Positions 55,665 to 64,000 of a stretch of DNA of 64,000 bases are shown here, piece after piece. The first letter of the stretch is position 1. The number at the start of each line of letters is the position of its first letter. The position numbers and the translations under genes are program-made. The stretch is from positions 62,001-126,000 of the forward strand of contig NZ_ATWN01000005.1 of the NCBI RefSeq assembly GCF_000421265.1, read 5' to 3'. The notes beneath the pieces were generated by a model. That model saw nothing but the letters and a program-made list of their open reading frames with translations. It made no database searches and was not told where the DNA came from. The stretch comes from Thalassospira lucentensis MCCC 1A00383 = DSM 14000 (lineage in GTDB: Bacteria; Pseudomonadota; Alphaproteobacteria; Rhodospirillales; Thalassospiraceae).

Positions 55665-56156
55665 ATGCCTTTTTCCCGTTTTTTGATCACCTGCTCCGCC
55701 ACCTGGTTCTATAGCGGAAAAAGTCCAAAGGCCCCCGGTACGATGGGGTCTTTTGCCGCATTACCGTTCGGCTGGTTGTTGTGGGCTTACGGTGGCAACA
55801 CTGCCCTTATCGTTGCCAGCATCGTTGTTTTCGTTTTCGGCGTGTTTATCGCTGATCGATACAGCCACATGATCGGCGTCCATGATGCCGGTGAAATCGT
55901 CATTGATGAAGTTGTCGGTCAATGGATGTGCCTGATGGTCATTCCGCTTGGCAATGGCTGGATTGATCTTGCCTGGCTGTTTGGGGCTTTCGTCGCGTTT
56001 CGTGTATTTGACGTTTTAAAACCATGGCCGATCCGCTGGGTTGATCGCCGTGTTGGGGGCGGGTTTGGCATCATGTGTGATGATGTTCTGGCAGGAATAT
56101 TCGCAATGATCATACTTGCCGGCATCCATCATTTCATCAGCGGGGGATTTGTATGA
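55665..56156 (+). CDS. pgpA: Phosphatidylglycerophosphatase A
   Basis: A 163-residue integral membrane phosphatase that makes phosphatidylglycerol. Family motifs are KAPGTMGSFAALP (about 23-35), the metal-binding HDAGEIVIDEVVGQW near 71-85, and RVFDVLKPWPIRWVD near 113-127. The start at 55665 has a weak GGAT site; ATG at 55650 is also possible. Its stop overlaps the start of pncC by four bases (ATGA), a common pgpA-cinA arrangement. Confidence 0.93.
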   Translation: MPFSRFLITCSATWFYSGKSPKAPGTMGSFAALPFGWLLWAYGGNTALIVASIVVFVFGVFIADRYSHMIGVHDAGEIVIDEVVGQWMCLMVIPLGNGWIDLAWLFGAFVAFRVFDVLKPWPIRWVDRRVGGGFGIMCDDVLAGIFAMIILAGIHHFISGGFV

Positions 56157-56650
56157 TGATAGATGACGATATCCTGACCGCCGCGCGTAATCTGATCGAA
56201 AAATGCACCCAACGGGGCGAAATGATCGCAACGGCCGAGTCTTGTACGGGTGGATTAATCACCGGCGCACTGACCGCCGTCGATGGCAGCTCATCTGTTG
56301 TTGATTGCGGGTTTGTCACCTATTCCAACGAGGCAAAGCACAGCTTGATCGGTGTGAGCCAAGATGTACTGGCCGAACATGGTGCCGTGTCACAGCAGGT
56401 CGCCAAGGCGATGTGCGAAGGCGCATTGCAGCGCGCCCCGAATGCAACCATTGCCGTCTCTGTCACCGGCATTGCCGGTCCGGGTGGCGGAAGTGCGTTA
56501 AAACCTGTTGGTTTGGTTCATTTTGGCTGTGCAGGCAAAGGACGCCCGACCCGACTGTATCACGAAGTCTTTCCCGGTGATCGCCATGCGGTGCGTAAGG
56601 CAACCATCCTTCACGCCTTTGCCATGATCAACGACATGCTAAGAGGCTGA
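56153..56650 (+). CDS. pncC: Nicotinamide-nucleotide amidohydrolase (CinA C-terminal domain protein)
   Basis: A 165-residue protein consisting of the CinA C-terminal domain alone. ATAESCTGGLITGALT lies near residues 24-39 and contains the active-site serine; SVTGIAGPGGGSALKPVG is near 103-120. It deamidates nicotinamide mononucleotide, recycling NAD breakdown products. It lacks the N-terminal pyrophosphatase part of full CinA. GGGGGA precedes the two consecutive ATG codons. Confidence 0.9.
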   Translation: MMIDDDILTAARNLIEKCTQRGEMIATAESCTGGLITGALTAVDGSSSVVDCGFVTYSNEAKHSLIGVSQDVLAEHGAVSQQVAKAMCEGALQRAPNATIAVSVTGIAGPGGGSALKPVGLVHFGCAGKGRPTRLYHEVFPGDRHAVRKATILHAFAMINDMLRG

Positions 56651-56702
56651 TCACAGCAATATATGCCTGCCCCAGCCTCCATGATCGAGATATAAAAGGG
56701 AA

Positions 56703-57161
56703 TTAGTCGCCCGATGGCGGCACGTTCGGCTCGCCATACACTTCACGGGCGCGATTTTCGAACGCCCCCACCATTCTTTTGACCGCTTCGTTAAAGACCA
56801 CCCCGATCATCTTTTGCAAAAGGGCAGATCGGAATTCAAAATCAACGAAGAAATCAAGCCAGGTCCCGCCGTCCTCATCCTTTTCAAACACCCAATGGTT
56901 GTTAAGGTATTTAAACGGTCCTTGCAGATACTCGACATCAATCCGGTCCGGGCGCTGCAAGGTTACTTTGGATGTGTATTTCTCACGGAACATCTTAAAG
57001 CCAATCACAAGATCGGCTTTAAGAACATCACCCTCACGGCTGCGTACACGCGATGCGACACACCACGGCAAGAACTCGGAATAGGAATCGACATCCTCGA
57101 CGAGTGCAAAGAGTTGTTCCTGCGTATAAGGCAGCTTCCTGCGCTCTGCATGCGTCGGCAC
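56703..57161 (-). CDS. RatA/COQ10-like START domain protein
   Basis: A 152-residue SRPBCC protein. The opening (RKLPYTQEQLFALVEDVDSY) and the central FEFRSALLQKMIGVVFNEA helix match the family annotated as RatA or coenzyme Q-binding COQ10. In E. coli RatA was described as binding 50S subunits, while the mitochondrial relative handles ubiquinone; the latter seems more likely in alphaproteobacteria, but the sequence does not decide. It is the last gene of the pdh-lip run, 39 bases after lipA. Confidence 0.88.
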   Translation of the reverse strand: MPTHAERRKLPYTQEQLFALVEDVDSYSEFLPWCVASRVRSREGDVLKADLVIGFKMFREKYTSKVTLQRPDRIDVEYLQGPFKYLNNHWVFEKDEDGGTWLDFFVDFEFRSALLQKMIGVVFNEAVKRMVGAFENRAREVYGEPNVPPSGD

Positions 57162-57200
57162 TCGATATCTCCCCTTATCGTCGCGCGTGTCGTTTCTAAC

Positions 57201-58199
57201 TTATTCGGCGGCTTCGGTTGCGCGTGCAACTTTTGCCTTGGCCTGATCTGCCGCCGCCAGCTTCTTCTCACGTGCTTCACGCAGCTGTTCGAAATCTCGG
57301 TCCGCGTGATAGCTCGAACGCGTCAACGGCGTTGCTGACACCATCAAGAAGCCCTTGCCACGTGCCATCGATGCATATTCATCGAATTCATCAGGCGTCA
57401 CGAACCGATTGACCGGCTCATGTTTAAGGGTTGGCTGCAAATACTGCCCAATCGTCAGGAAATCGACATCAGCAACACGCAGATCATCCATTACCTGTGA
57501 GAGTTCCTTACGTTCTTCGCCAAACCCAACCATCAGGCCCGATTTGGTAAAGATCGTCGGATCAATCTGTTTCACCCGATCCAGAATACGCAGCGACTGG
57601 TAATAGCGCGCGCCCGGACGGATGTTGGTATAAAGACGCGGCACGGTTTCCAGATTGTGGTTAAACACATCCGGGCGGGCCTTGGCCACGATTTCAACCG
57701 CTCCCGGCTTATCACGGAAATCCGGGGTCAGAATTTCAATGGTGGTTTCCGGCGCTTTATGACGGATCGCTTCGATCACGCGGGCAAAGTGGGCTGCCCC
57801 GCCATCAGCAAGGTCATCACGGTCAACAGACGTGATCACAACATGCTTAAGCTGCATGTCGGCAACCGCCATCGCCAGATTTTCCGGCTCAAACGGATCA
57901 AGTGCGTTCGGCATCCCGGTTTTAACGTTACAGAACGAACATGCCCGTGTGCAGGTGTCGCCCATAATCATGAAGGATGCATGCTTTTTCTGCCAGCATT
58001 CACCGATATTCGGGCATGCCGCTTCTTCGCAGACCGTATGCAGATTCAGACCACGCGCAAGTTCGCGGGTTTCCTGATACCCCTTCGACGTCGGCGCCTT
58101 AACACGGATCCAGGACGGCTTGCGCCCTGATGGACGATCCGGGCGTTTTTGCTTTTCCGGGTGACGAAGTGCTTTCGCCTCGTTCTGCGCCGTCGACAT
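57201..58199 (-). CDS. lipA: Lipoyl synthase
   Basis: A 332-residue radical-SAM enzyme that inserts two sulfurs into octanoyl groups on lipoyl domains. The auxiliary cluster cysteines are C57, C62 and C68 ([12 protein letters not shown]), and the SAM cluster cysteines C83, C87 and C90 (CTRACSFC). GGAGG precedes ATG 58199; the frame extends to 58274 without support. Its place just behind the PDH genes fits its role, since E1-beta and E2 encoded here carry lipoyl domains. Confidence 0.96.
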   Translation of the reverse strand: MSTAQNEAKALRHPEKQKRPDRPSGRKPSWIRVKAPTSKGYQETRELARGLNLHTVCEEAACPNIGECWQKKHASFMIMGDTCTRACSFCNVKTGMPNALDPFEPENLAMAVADMQLKHVVITSVDRDDLADGGAAHFARVIEAIRHKAPETTIEILTPDFRDKPGAVEIVAKARPDVFNHNLETVPRLYTNIRPGARYYQSLRILDRVKQIDPTIFTKSGLMVGFGEERKELSQVMDDLRVADVDFLTIGQYLQPTLKHEPVNRFVTPDEFDEYASMARGKGFLMVSATPLTRSSYHADRDFEQLREAREKKLAAADQAKAKVARATEAAE

Positions 58200-58283
58200 A
58201 GAGTGACCTCCGAAGGATTTGACGGGCGGCAATGTGCCGCCACGCCACGTATTTGTCAAACCGACATTCGTCAAATTACGTCA

Positions 58284-58305
58284 TACCGGGCATGCTTGCC
58301 CGGTA
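58284..58305. repeat. Hairpin between lpdA and lipA
   Basis: TACCGGGCA and TGCCCGGTA form a perfect 9-base stem with a four-base loop, in the 118-base gap. There is no T run on the minus strand, so it is not a strong terminator. Confidence 0.5.
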
Positions 58306-58317
58306 AAACGCGATATT

Positions 58318-59715
58318 TTAGAAATGGATCGCACGCCCATAGGCGTCAAGGACCGACTCATGCATCATTTCCGAAAGTGTCGGATGCGGGAAGATCGTAT
58401 GCATCAGGTCTTCTTCGGTCGTCTCAAGCCCCATGGCCACGACAAAGCCCTGAATAAGCTCGGTCACTTCGGTGCCCACCATATGCGCGCCCAGCAATTC
58501 GCCGGTTTTCGCATCAAACACGGTTTTCACCAGACCTTCGGGCTCACCCAATGCAACCGCCTTGCCGTTGCCAATGAACGGGAATTTGCCAACTTTGACA
58601 TCATACCCGGCGTCTTTGGCCTTGGCTTCGGTCAGGCCGACACTGGCGACCTGTGGATGGCAATAGGTGCAGCCCGGAATCTTAAGCGGATCAATCGGGT
58701 GAACATTTTTGACACCGGCGATTTTCTCAACACAGATGACACCTTCATGCTCGGCCTTATGGGCCAACATCGGCGGACCGGCAACATCACCAATGGCATA
58801 AATGCCCGGTTCTGCGGTGCGCGAATATTCATCGGCGCCAATAACGTTGCGATCAACTTTGACTTTGGTAGTTTCAAGACCGAGGTTTTCGGTATTGCCA
58901 ATCACGCCAACAGCCGAAATCACGCGATCAACGGTGATTTCCTGTTTCTTGCCGTCTTTGGTCTCAACCGTCACAACAACGTTATCCGCATTGCGCTTCA
59001 GGTTGGCAACCTTGGCTTCGGTCAGGATTTTCATCCCGTCCTTGGTCATCATCTTCTGCGCAAGGGCGGCAACTTCCTTGTCTTCGACCGGCATGATCTG
59101 CGACATGATTTCAACCACGGTCACATCCGCACCCATGGTGTGATAGAAGCTGGCAAATTCGATCCCGATTGCCCCCGACCCGACGACCACAATGCTTTTG
59201 GGCATTTTGTCCGGCGTCATCGCCTTTTTGTAATCCCAGACCACCTTGCCGTCGGCCTCAAGCCCCGGCAGCGAACGGGCACGTGCGCCGGTGGCAATGA
59301 TGTAATGCTTTGCCGTATAGGTGCCTGCATCCTTGCCTTCAACAACGATCTTTTTCGGGCCATCAAACTTGGCTTCGCCGTTGATGACGGTAACCTTGTT
59401 CTTCTTGAGAAGATGACCAACACCGCCGGTCAGCTGTTTGGAAACGCCACGCGACCGCTGAATGACGGCATCAAGATCAAAGGATGGCTTTTCGCACGAA
59501 AGGCCATATTCCTTTGCATGGTTCATATTGCGATATACTTCGGCTGAACGCAGCAACGCCTTGGTCGGGATACAGCCCCAGTTCAGGCAAATACCACCAA
59601 GGTGTTCACGTTCAACAACAGCCGTTTTCAGGCCAAGCTGGGCAGCACGGATTGCGGTTACATAACCACCCGGACCTGCACCAATCACGATTACGTCGAA
59701 ATTGCTATCCGCCAT
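58318..59715 (-). CDS. lpdA: Dihydrolipoyl dehydrogenase (PDH E3)
   Basis: A 465-residue flavoprotein that reoxidises dihydrolipoyl groups with NAD. FAD-binding GAGPGG is at 12-17, the redox disulfide is C43/C48 (GGICLNWGCIPTK), and the catalytic H444-E449 pair lies in FPHPTLSEMMHES. It lies 95 bases after pdhC and has no lipoyl domain of its own. Being in the pdh operon, it is the E3 dedicated mainly to pyruvate dehydrogenase. Confidence 0.96.
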   Translation of the reverse strand: MADSNFDVIVIGAGPGGYVTAIRAAQLGLKTAVVEREHLGGICLNWGCIPTKALLRSAEVYRNMNHAKEYGLSCEKPSFDLDAVIQRSRGVSKQLTGGVGHLLKKNKVTVINGEAKFDGPKKIVVEGKDAGTYTAKHYIIATGARARSLPGLEADGKVVWDYKKAMTPDKMPKSIVVVGSGAIGIEFASFYHTMGADVTVVEIMSQIMPVEDKEVAALAQKMMTKDGMKILTEAKVANLKRNADNVVVTVETKDGKKQEITVDRVISAVGVIGNTENLGLETTKVKVDRNVIGADEYSRTAEPGIYAIGDVAGPPMLAHKAEHEGVICVEKIAGVKNVHPIDPLKIPGCTYCHPQVASVGLTEAKAKDAGYDVKVGKFPFIGNGKAVALGEPEGLVKTVFDAKTGELLGAHMVGTEVTELIQGFVVAMGLETTEEDLMHTIFPHPTLSEMMHESVLDAYGRAIHF

Positions 59716-59772
59716 CGTAGGATCTCCTTCGCCTGCCCGTCACCGGTTACAGGTCTTGAAATTCAAATGCTT

Positions 59773-59796
59773 GCGGGGACTAATTAAAGTCCCCGC
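59773..59796. repeat. Hairpin between pdhC and lpdA
   Basis: GCGGGGACT and AGTCCCCGC pair perfectly with a six-base AT loop; outer TTGC and GCAA can extend the stem around a bulge. No T run follows on the minus strand. A candidate processing or attenuation element. Confidence 0.5.
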
Positions 59797-59810
59797 GCAA
59801 CTTTGGACCC

Positions 59811-61136
59811 TCAGAGCAGCATGCTCAGCGGATCTTCAATCAGCTTTTTGAATTCGGCCATGAACTCGGCACCGACCGCGCCATCGACCGCACGGTGGTC
59901 AACAGACAGGGTGCAGCTCATGACCGTGGCAATGGCAAGCGCGCCGTCTTTAACAACCGGACGCTGCTCGCCTGCACCGACGGCAAGAATGCAACCCTGC
60001 GGCGGATTAATGATGGCAGAAAATTCCTTAATGCCAAACATGCCCAGATTGGAAACCGAGAAGGTCCCGCCCTGATAATCTTCCGGCTTAAGTTTGCCAT
60101 CACGTGCTTTGCCAGCAAGTGCTTTCATCTCGCCCGAGATTTCAGCAAGGCCTTTGGAGCCGGCATCACGCACAACCGGCGTAATCAGCCCACCCTCGAT
60201 GGCAACCGCCACCGAGATATCCTGTTTCTTGCACATCAGGGTCGCTTTGTCGGTCCAGATGGCATTTGCCGCCGGAACTTTTTTAAGTGCCAGCGAAACA
60301 GCACGGATGACAAAGTCATTGACCGAAATTTTGACACCGTCGCCAGCTTTTTCATTTAGCTGCTTACGGGTGGCAAGAAGGTTGTCGAGTTCGCAATCGA
60401 CCGTCAGGTAGAAATGCGGAACCTGCTGTTTAGATTCCGTCAGGCGGCGCGCGATGGTTTTGCGCATGCCACTGTTCGGAACTTCTTCGTATTCCGGAAG
60501 ACCGGTCAAATCCGGGTTCCAGCCAGATGCCGCCGGGGCGGCAGATGCAGCCGGTGCAGATGGCGCAGCCTCTGCGTCCGATTTCTTTTCTGCCGGTTTC
60601 GACGACATGGCCGCTTCGACGTCACGTTTGACAACGCGACCACGCGGACCAGAGCCGGTTACAGCCGCAAGGTCAACGCCTTCGTTCGACGCAATGCGTC
60701 GTGCAAGCGGGCTGGCCTTAACGCGCTCACCACCAGATACAGGGGCTGCTGGTGCCTGACTTGCTTCTGCCGGGGCAGAAGCAGCCGCTGGTGCGTCTTC
60801 TTTGGCGGGTGCAGTCTCTTTTGTTTCTTTGGAACCTGCCGCCGAGGTATCCGCTGCTGACGTATCAGCACCGTCAAGAGCGCTTTCGTCTTCGTCTTCT
60901 TCAAGCAGAAGCGCGATTACCTCGTTTACAGGAACACCCTCGCTGCCTTCGGCAACAAGGATTTTACCGATTTTGCCTTCATCGACGGCTTCGACTTCCA
61001 TCGTGGCTTTGTCGGTTTCAATTTCTGCGATGACATCGCCCGATTCAACGGTATCACCTTCCTTGACGTGCCATTTTGCCAAGGTGCCTTCGGTCATGGT
61101 CGGCGAAAGCGCCGGCATCAATACTTTTACAGGCAT
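59811..61136 (-). CDS. pdhC: Pyruvate dehydrogenase E2, dihydrolipoamide acetyltransferase
   Basis: A 441-residue E2 with one N-terminal lipoyl domain (lipoylated K43 in ETDKATMEV), an Ala/Pro/Glu-rich linker, a peripheral subunit-binding domain (about 143-178, [15 protein letters not shown]) and the catalytic domain with H414 and D418 ([10 protein letters not shown]). It passes acetyl groups from lipoamide to CoA and forms the complex core. ATG 61136 is used because GGGAG is nine bases away; a GTG two codons upstream is too close. Confidence 0.96.
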   Translation of the reverse strand: MPVKVLMPALSPTMTEGTLAKWHVKEGDTVESGDVIAEIETDKATMEVEAVDEGKIGKILVAEGSEGVPVNEVIALLLEEDEDESALDGADTSAADTSAAGSKETKETAPAKEDAPAAASAPAEASQAPAAPVSGGERVKASPLARRIASNEGVDLAAVTGSGPRGRVVKRDVEAAMSSKPAEKKSDAEAAPSAPAASAAPAASGWNPDLTGLPEYEEVPNSGMRKTIARRLTESKQQVPHFYLTVDCELDNLLATRKQLNEKAGDGVKISVNDFVIRAVSLALKKVPAANAIWTDKATLMCKKQDISVAVAIEGGLITPVVRDAGSKGLAEISGEMKALAGKARDGKLKPEDYQGGTFSVSNLGMFGIKEFSAIINPPQGCILAVGAGEQRPVVKDGALAIATVMSCTLSVDHRAVDGAVGAEFMAEFKKLIEDPLSMLL

Positions 61137-61156
61137 GAACACATTCTCCCGGTAAC

Positions 61157-61188
61157 GGGGCGGTGCGTTTTATAACCGCACCTGCCCC
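61157..61188. repeat. Hairpin between pdhB and pdhC
   Basis: GGGGC-GGTGCG pairs with CGCACC-T-GCCCC, an 11-base stem with one bulged base, ending about 20 bases from the pdhC start. It may modulate pdhC translation or transcript stability. Confidence 0.45.
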
Positions 61189-61200
61189 TGTCCGTATCAC

Positions 61201-62634
61201 TTAGCGATAGCAAACGGCCTTGGCCGCATCGACGATGTGCTGCTCTTGCGGAAGTGCAAGCACTTCCAGATTTGCAGCATACGGCATCGGAACATCTTCC
61301 CCGGCGACACGCGCAACCGGTGCGTCGAGGTAATCAAATGCATGTTCCATGACCGCCGATGCGATTTCCGCACCGATACCGGCGAAGTGCCAGCCTTCTT
61401 CACAGGTGACAATACGGTTGGTCTTCATCACCGAGCGAATGATCGTGTTCACATCCAGCGGACGGATCGTACGCAGGTTGATAACCTCAGCCGAGATGCC
61501 CTGCTCTGCCAGCTGTTCAGCAGCTTTCAGTGCCTTTCCAACCATGATCGAGAAAGCAACGATAGTGACATCGGTCCCTTCGCGTTCAATTTTGGCCTGA
61601 CCGATTGGCAGAACGAAATTGTCGTCATCAGGAACTTCGAAGCTCTGACCGTACATCAGTTCGTTTTCAAGGAAGACAACCGGGTTCGGATCGCGGATCG
61701 CCGCCTTGAGAAGACCTTTGGCATCTGCGGCTGAATACGGTGCAACAACCTTAAGGCCCGGGCAATGTGCGTACCATGATGCATAACACTGCGAGTGCTG
61801 GGCACCAACGCGCGATGCGGCACCGTTTGGACCACGGAACACAATCGGGCAACCAAGCTGCCCACCAGACATATAAAGCGTCTTTGCTGCCGAGTTGATG
61901 ATCTGGTCAATCGCCTGCATGGCGAAGTTGAACGTCATGAATTCGACAACCGGTCGCAGGCCCATAAATGCGGACCCCGTCGCAAGACCGGCAAACCCCT
62001 GTTCGGTAATCGGCGTATCAACAACACGCTTGTCACCAAACTCATCAAGCAGACCCTGGGTAACTTTGTAGGCCCCCTGGTACTCCGCAACTTCTTCGCC
62101 CATGACAAAGACGTTTTCATCACTGCGCATTTCTTCGGCCATTGCATCACGCAAGGCTTCACGCACCGACTGGGTTTTAAAGCTGGTGTAGGTTTTCTCA
62201 TCCTGCGTTGCGTTAACAACACTCATGGCGCGCGGATCAGACTCCGCACGTTCAATCGTACCACTTGCGGAAACCGGGGCGGCCTTTGCCGTGCTCGGTG
62301 CCGGTGTTTCTTTTTCTTCGGCGGGTGCCGGTGCGGCTTCTGCTTTGGGCGCAGGTGACGCAGAAACATTATCAAGTGCAGACGCATCCTCGTCTTCGTC
62401 GAGGATGTACGCGATGACTGCATTCACCGCGACATTTTCGGTACCTTCAGCGATCACGATCTTGCCCACAGTACCTTCATCGACAGCTTCGACTTCCATC
62501 GTCGCCTTGTCGGTTTCAATTTCTGCGAGGACGTCACCGGATGCGACAGTGTCGCCTTCCTTGACAATCCATTTGGCAAGCGTGCCTTCGGTCATGGTCG
62601 GCGACAGCGCCGGCATCAAAACTTCAATCGGCAT
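61201..62634 (-). CDS. pdhB: Pyruvate dehydrogenase E1 beta subunit with N-terminal lipoyl domain
   Basis: A 477-residue protein. Residues 1-80 form a lipoyl domain (K43 in ETDKATMEV), followed by an Ala/Pro/Glu linker (about 85-140) and the E1-beta transketolase-like domain (from about 150, [21 protein letters not shown]). The domain supplies the pyrimidine half of the thiamine diphosphate site together with PdhA. Lipoylated E1-beta is a known alphaproteobacterial feature. The lipoyl part is nearly identical to that of PdhC, pointing to domain duplication. Confidence 0.96.
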   Translation of the reverse strand: MPIEVLMPALSPTMTEGTLAKWIVKEGDTVASGDVLAEIETDKATMEVEAVDEGTVGKIVIAEGTENVAVNAVIAYILDEDEDASALDNVSASPAPKAEAAPAPAEEKETPAPSTAKAAPVSASGTIERAESDPRAMSVVNATQDEKTYTSFKTQSVREALRDAMAEEMRSDENVFVMGEEVAEYQGAYKVTQGLLDEFGDKRVVDTPITEQGFAGLATGSAFMGLRPVVEFMTFNFAMQAIDQIINSAAKTLYMSGGQLGCPIVFRGPNGAASRVGAQHSQCYASWYAHCPGLKVVAPYSAADAKGLLKAAIRDPNPVVFLENELMYGQSFEVPDDDNFVLPIGQAKIEREGTDVTIVAFSIMVGKALKAAEQLAEQGISAEVINLRTIRPLDVNTIIRSVMKTNRIVTCEEGWHFAGIGAEIASAVMEHAFDYLDAPVARVAGEDVPMPYAANLEVLALPQEQHIVDAAKAVCYR

Positions 62635-62688
62635 TGTTCCCTCTCTCCCGGGAAAAATCGTTCAAAAGCGGTTCGCGATAGCTTGCGA

Positions 62689-63699
62689 TCACGCGTCGAT
62701 CAGAATATCGGTAAACAGCTGCGAAACATCCGGTTCCGGGCTGTTCTGTGCGAACTCGGCCGCTTTTGCGACGTCGGATTTCACTTCCTTGTCGATATCT
62801 TTCAGGCCAGCTTCGTCAATGATGTCGCCATCAATAAGAAGCTTTTTGACCATATCGATCGGATCGTGTTCTTTGCGCATCTTGTCGAGTTCGTCCTTGG
62901 TGCGATATTTCGCAGGATCCGACATCGAATGACCACGATAACGATACGTTTTCAGCTCAAGGATATAAGGGCCCTTGCCTGCGCGGCAGTGTTCAACCGC
63001 ACGTTCGCCAGCGGCTTTCACCGCCAGAACATCCATACCGTCAACCTGTTCACCCGGAATGCCATAAGCAGAGCCGCGCTGATAAAGATCAGGACTGGAT
63101 GAATGACGCTGGGTAGAGGTACCCATGGCGTACTGGTTGTTCTCGATGCAATAAATCACCGGAAGCTGCCAGAGTGCGGCCATATTGAAGGACTCGTATA
63201 CCTGCCCCTGGTTGACGGCACCGTCACCAAGATAGGTCAGGCAGACCTTGTCTTCACCGCGATATTTGTAATTGAAGGCAATACCGGTCCCAAGCGGAAC
63301 CTGTGCGCCAACGATACCATGTCCGCCATAGAAATTCTTTTCCTTGGAGAACATATGCATCGAGCCACCCTTACCTTGGGAGTACCCGCCTTCGCGTCCT
63401 GTCAGCTCTGCCATCACGCCACCGGCATCCATGCCACATGCAAGCATATGTCCATGGTCACGGTAACTGGTGACAACACCATCGTCGCCGGTAACAGCAG
63501 CCTGCATGCCGACAACGACTGCTTCCTGCCCGATGTAAAGGTGACAGAAGCCACCGATGAGACCCATGCCATACAGCTGACCGGCTTTTTCTTCAAAGCG
63601 ACGGATCAGAAGCATTTCACGGTAATATTTGAGGAGATCGTCACTGCTCGCCTGATTGTCGGCGCGCGTTGTGGCGCGTTTGCGTTTCGTGGTCGCCAT
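62689..63699 (-). CDS. pdhA: Pyruvate dehydrogenase E1 alpha subunit
   Basis: A 336-residue thiamine diphosphate enzyme subunit. The ThDP motif runs from GDGAVNQGQVYESFNMA to the IENN about 30 residues later, and the phosphorylation-loop-like region YRYRGHSMSDPAKYR is present. A basic N-terminal extension (about 1-20) precedes the domain. GGGAGGAAAC precedes the ATG. It heads the minus-strand operon pdhA-pdhB-pdhC-lpdA-lipA-ratA. Confidence 0.96.
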   Translation of the reverse strand: MATTKRKRATTRADNQASSDDLLKYYREMLLIRRFEEKAGQLYGMGLIGGFCHLYIGQEAVVVGMQAAVTGDDGVVTSYRDHGHMLACGMDAGGVMAELTGREGGYSQGKGGSMHMFSKEKNFYGGHGIVGAQVPLGTGIAFNYKYRGEDKVCLTYLGDGAVNQGQVYESFNMAALWQLPVIYCIENNQYAMGTSTQRHSSSPDLYQRGSAYGIPGEQVDGMDVLAVKAAGERAVEHCRAGKGPYILELKTYRYRGHSMSDPAKYRTKDELDKMRKEHDPIDMVKKLLIDGDIIDEAGLKDIDKEVKSDVAKAAEFAQNSPEPDVSQLFTDILIDA

Positions 63700-64000
63700 G
63701 TTTCCTCCCGGTGGATGGCTGTCGCTTAAGCATCATGTATGAGCGCTTAATTCGGTACTGGACCACCGAAATGACTACCTAAAACCACGTGGAAGGGCAA
63801 GTAATCTAACACTGAATAAACCTTTGTTTTGCAACGCACAATTGCTGATAAACCATAAAATGGTTAATTATCGCAATTTCACAAATATACAGATTTTCAG
63901 AGTTTTCAGCTACTTGGGGCGATCCTTTAAAATCCGTTCATTCCCTCACGTCACAAATGCTATGCTTTTATGAACATAATATCGCATAGCCGTAAAAGAA
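63700..64000. other. Upstream region of pdhA to the window end
   Basis: This AT-rich stretch without coding frames should contain the pdh operon promoter. It holds an inverted repeat at 63851-63865 and long A/T tracts from 63830 to 63900. No structural RNA was recognised. Confidence 0.5.
63851..63865. promoter_or_regulatory. Inverted repeat upstream of pdhA, candidate operator
   Basis: AACCAT-AAA-ATGGTT is a perfect six-base inverted repeat with a three-base spacer, about 150 bases upstream of the pdhA start. It loosely resembles GntR/PdhR-type sites in form, not in exact sequence. Confidence 0.35.

Noticed and set aside
58219..59547. 442-codon plus-strand frame
   Set aside because: Antisense to lpdA, which has all catalytic residues; the product resembles no family and is full of repeated N, H and F.

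Overview
The window is about 64 kb of ordinary chromosomal DNA from an alphaproteobacterium. The gene set points to Rhodospirillales, and protein style and gene order look most like Thalassospira; that genus call is my inference. Supporting signs are a MucR/Ros-type regulator, a pyruvate dehydrogenase E1-beta carrying its own lipoyl domain, RatA next to lipA, TRAP and branched-chain amino acid transporters, a zinc-independent type of HemB, and the nrdR-ribD and pdxJ-acpS-lepB-rnc-era-recO gene orders. There are no rRNA or tRNA genes, insertion sequences, phage genes or CRISPR arrays. Coding density is high and genes are tightly packed, often with 1 or 4 base start/stop overlaps.

Layout. Positions 1-2720 (minus strand): rpiB-glyA-nrdR-ribD, covering C1, sugar-phosphate, riboflavin and nucleotide-reduction control; ribD is cut by the window edge. 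3181-3600: a mucR-like regulator. 3732-9439 (minus): a complete branched-chain amino acid ABC transporter (livH-livM-livG-livF, a small membrane protein, then livJ), preceded by a possible short leader ORF. 10106-13303 (minus): three valine-degradation enzymes. 13530-18024 (plus): metY, a DeoR/MFS pair and hemB. 18122-25977: a HAD phosphatase, a DUF1127 protein, malonyl-CoA synthetase, an ornithine-type decarboxylase divergent from an aldehyde dehydrogenase, and threonine ammonia-lyase. 26060-28647: a flavin reductase and the flagellar stator genes motA-motB. 28770-32848: bpt and a TRAP transporter whose binding protein faces its membrane subunits.

33093-44401 (minus) is a large housekeeping block: parC, recO, two very small membrane proteins, era, rnc, lepB, acpS, pdxJ, a DUF2062 protein, rsh (ppGpp), rpoZ and folK. 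44523-47707 (plus) is a nucleic-acid island: NYN/LabA nuclease-like protein, family 5 uracil-DNA glycosylase and RecQ. 47758-50514 (minus): a membrane-anchored glutathione peroxidase overlapping a sulfite-oxidase-like protein, then smpB and dapA. 50723-56650: a lytic transglycosylase, a haloacid dehalogenase, an overlapping M23 peptidase/bactofilin pair, pgpA and pncC. 56703-63699 (minus): pdhA-pdhB-pdhC-lpdA-lipA-ratA, which makes the pyruvate dehydrogenase complex together with the enzyme that makes its lipoyl cofactor.

I did not find a clear undescribed multi-gene system. The most unusual signals are non-coding: several long perfect or near-perfect inverted repeats in intergenic regions (19480-19497, 21440-21488, 22831-22844, 24650-24671, 13373-13394). 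Beyond these there are a possible leader ORF in front of livH and some small uncharacterised membrane proteins inside conserved operons.
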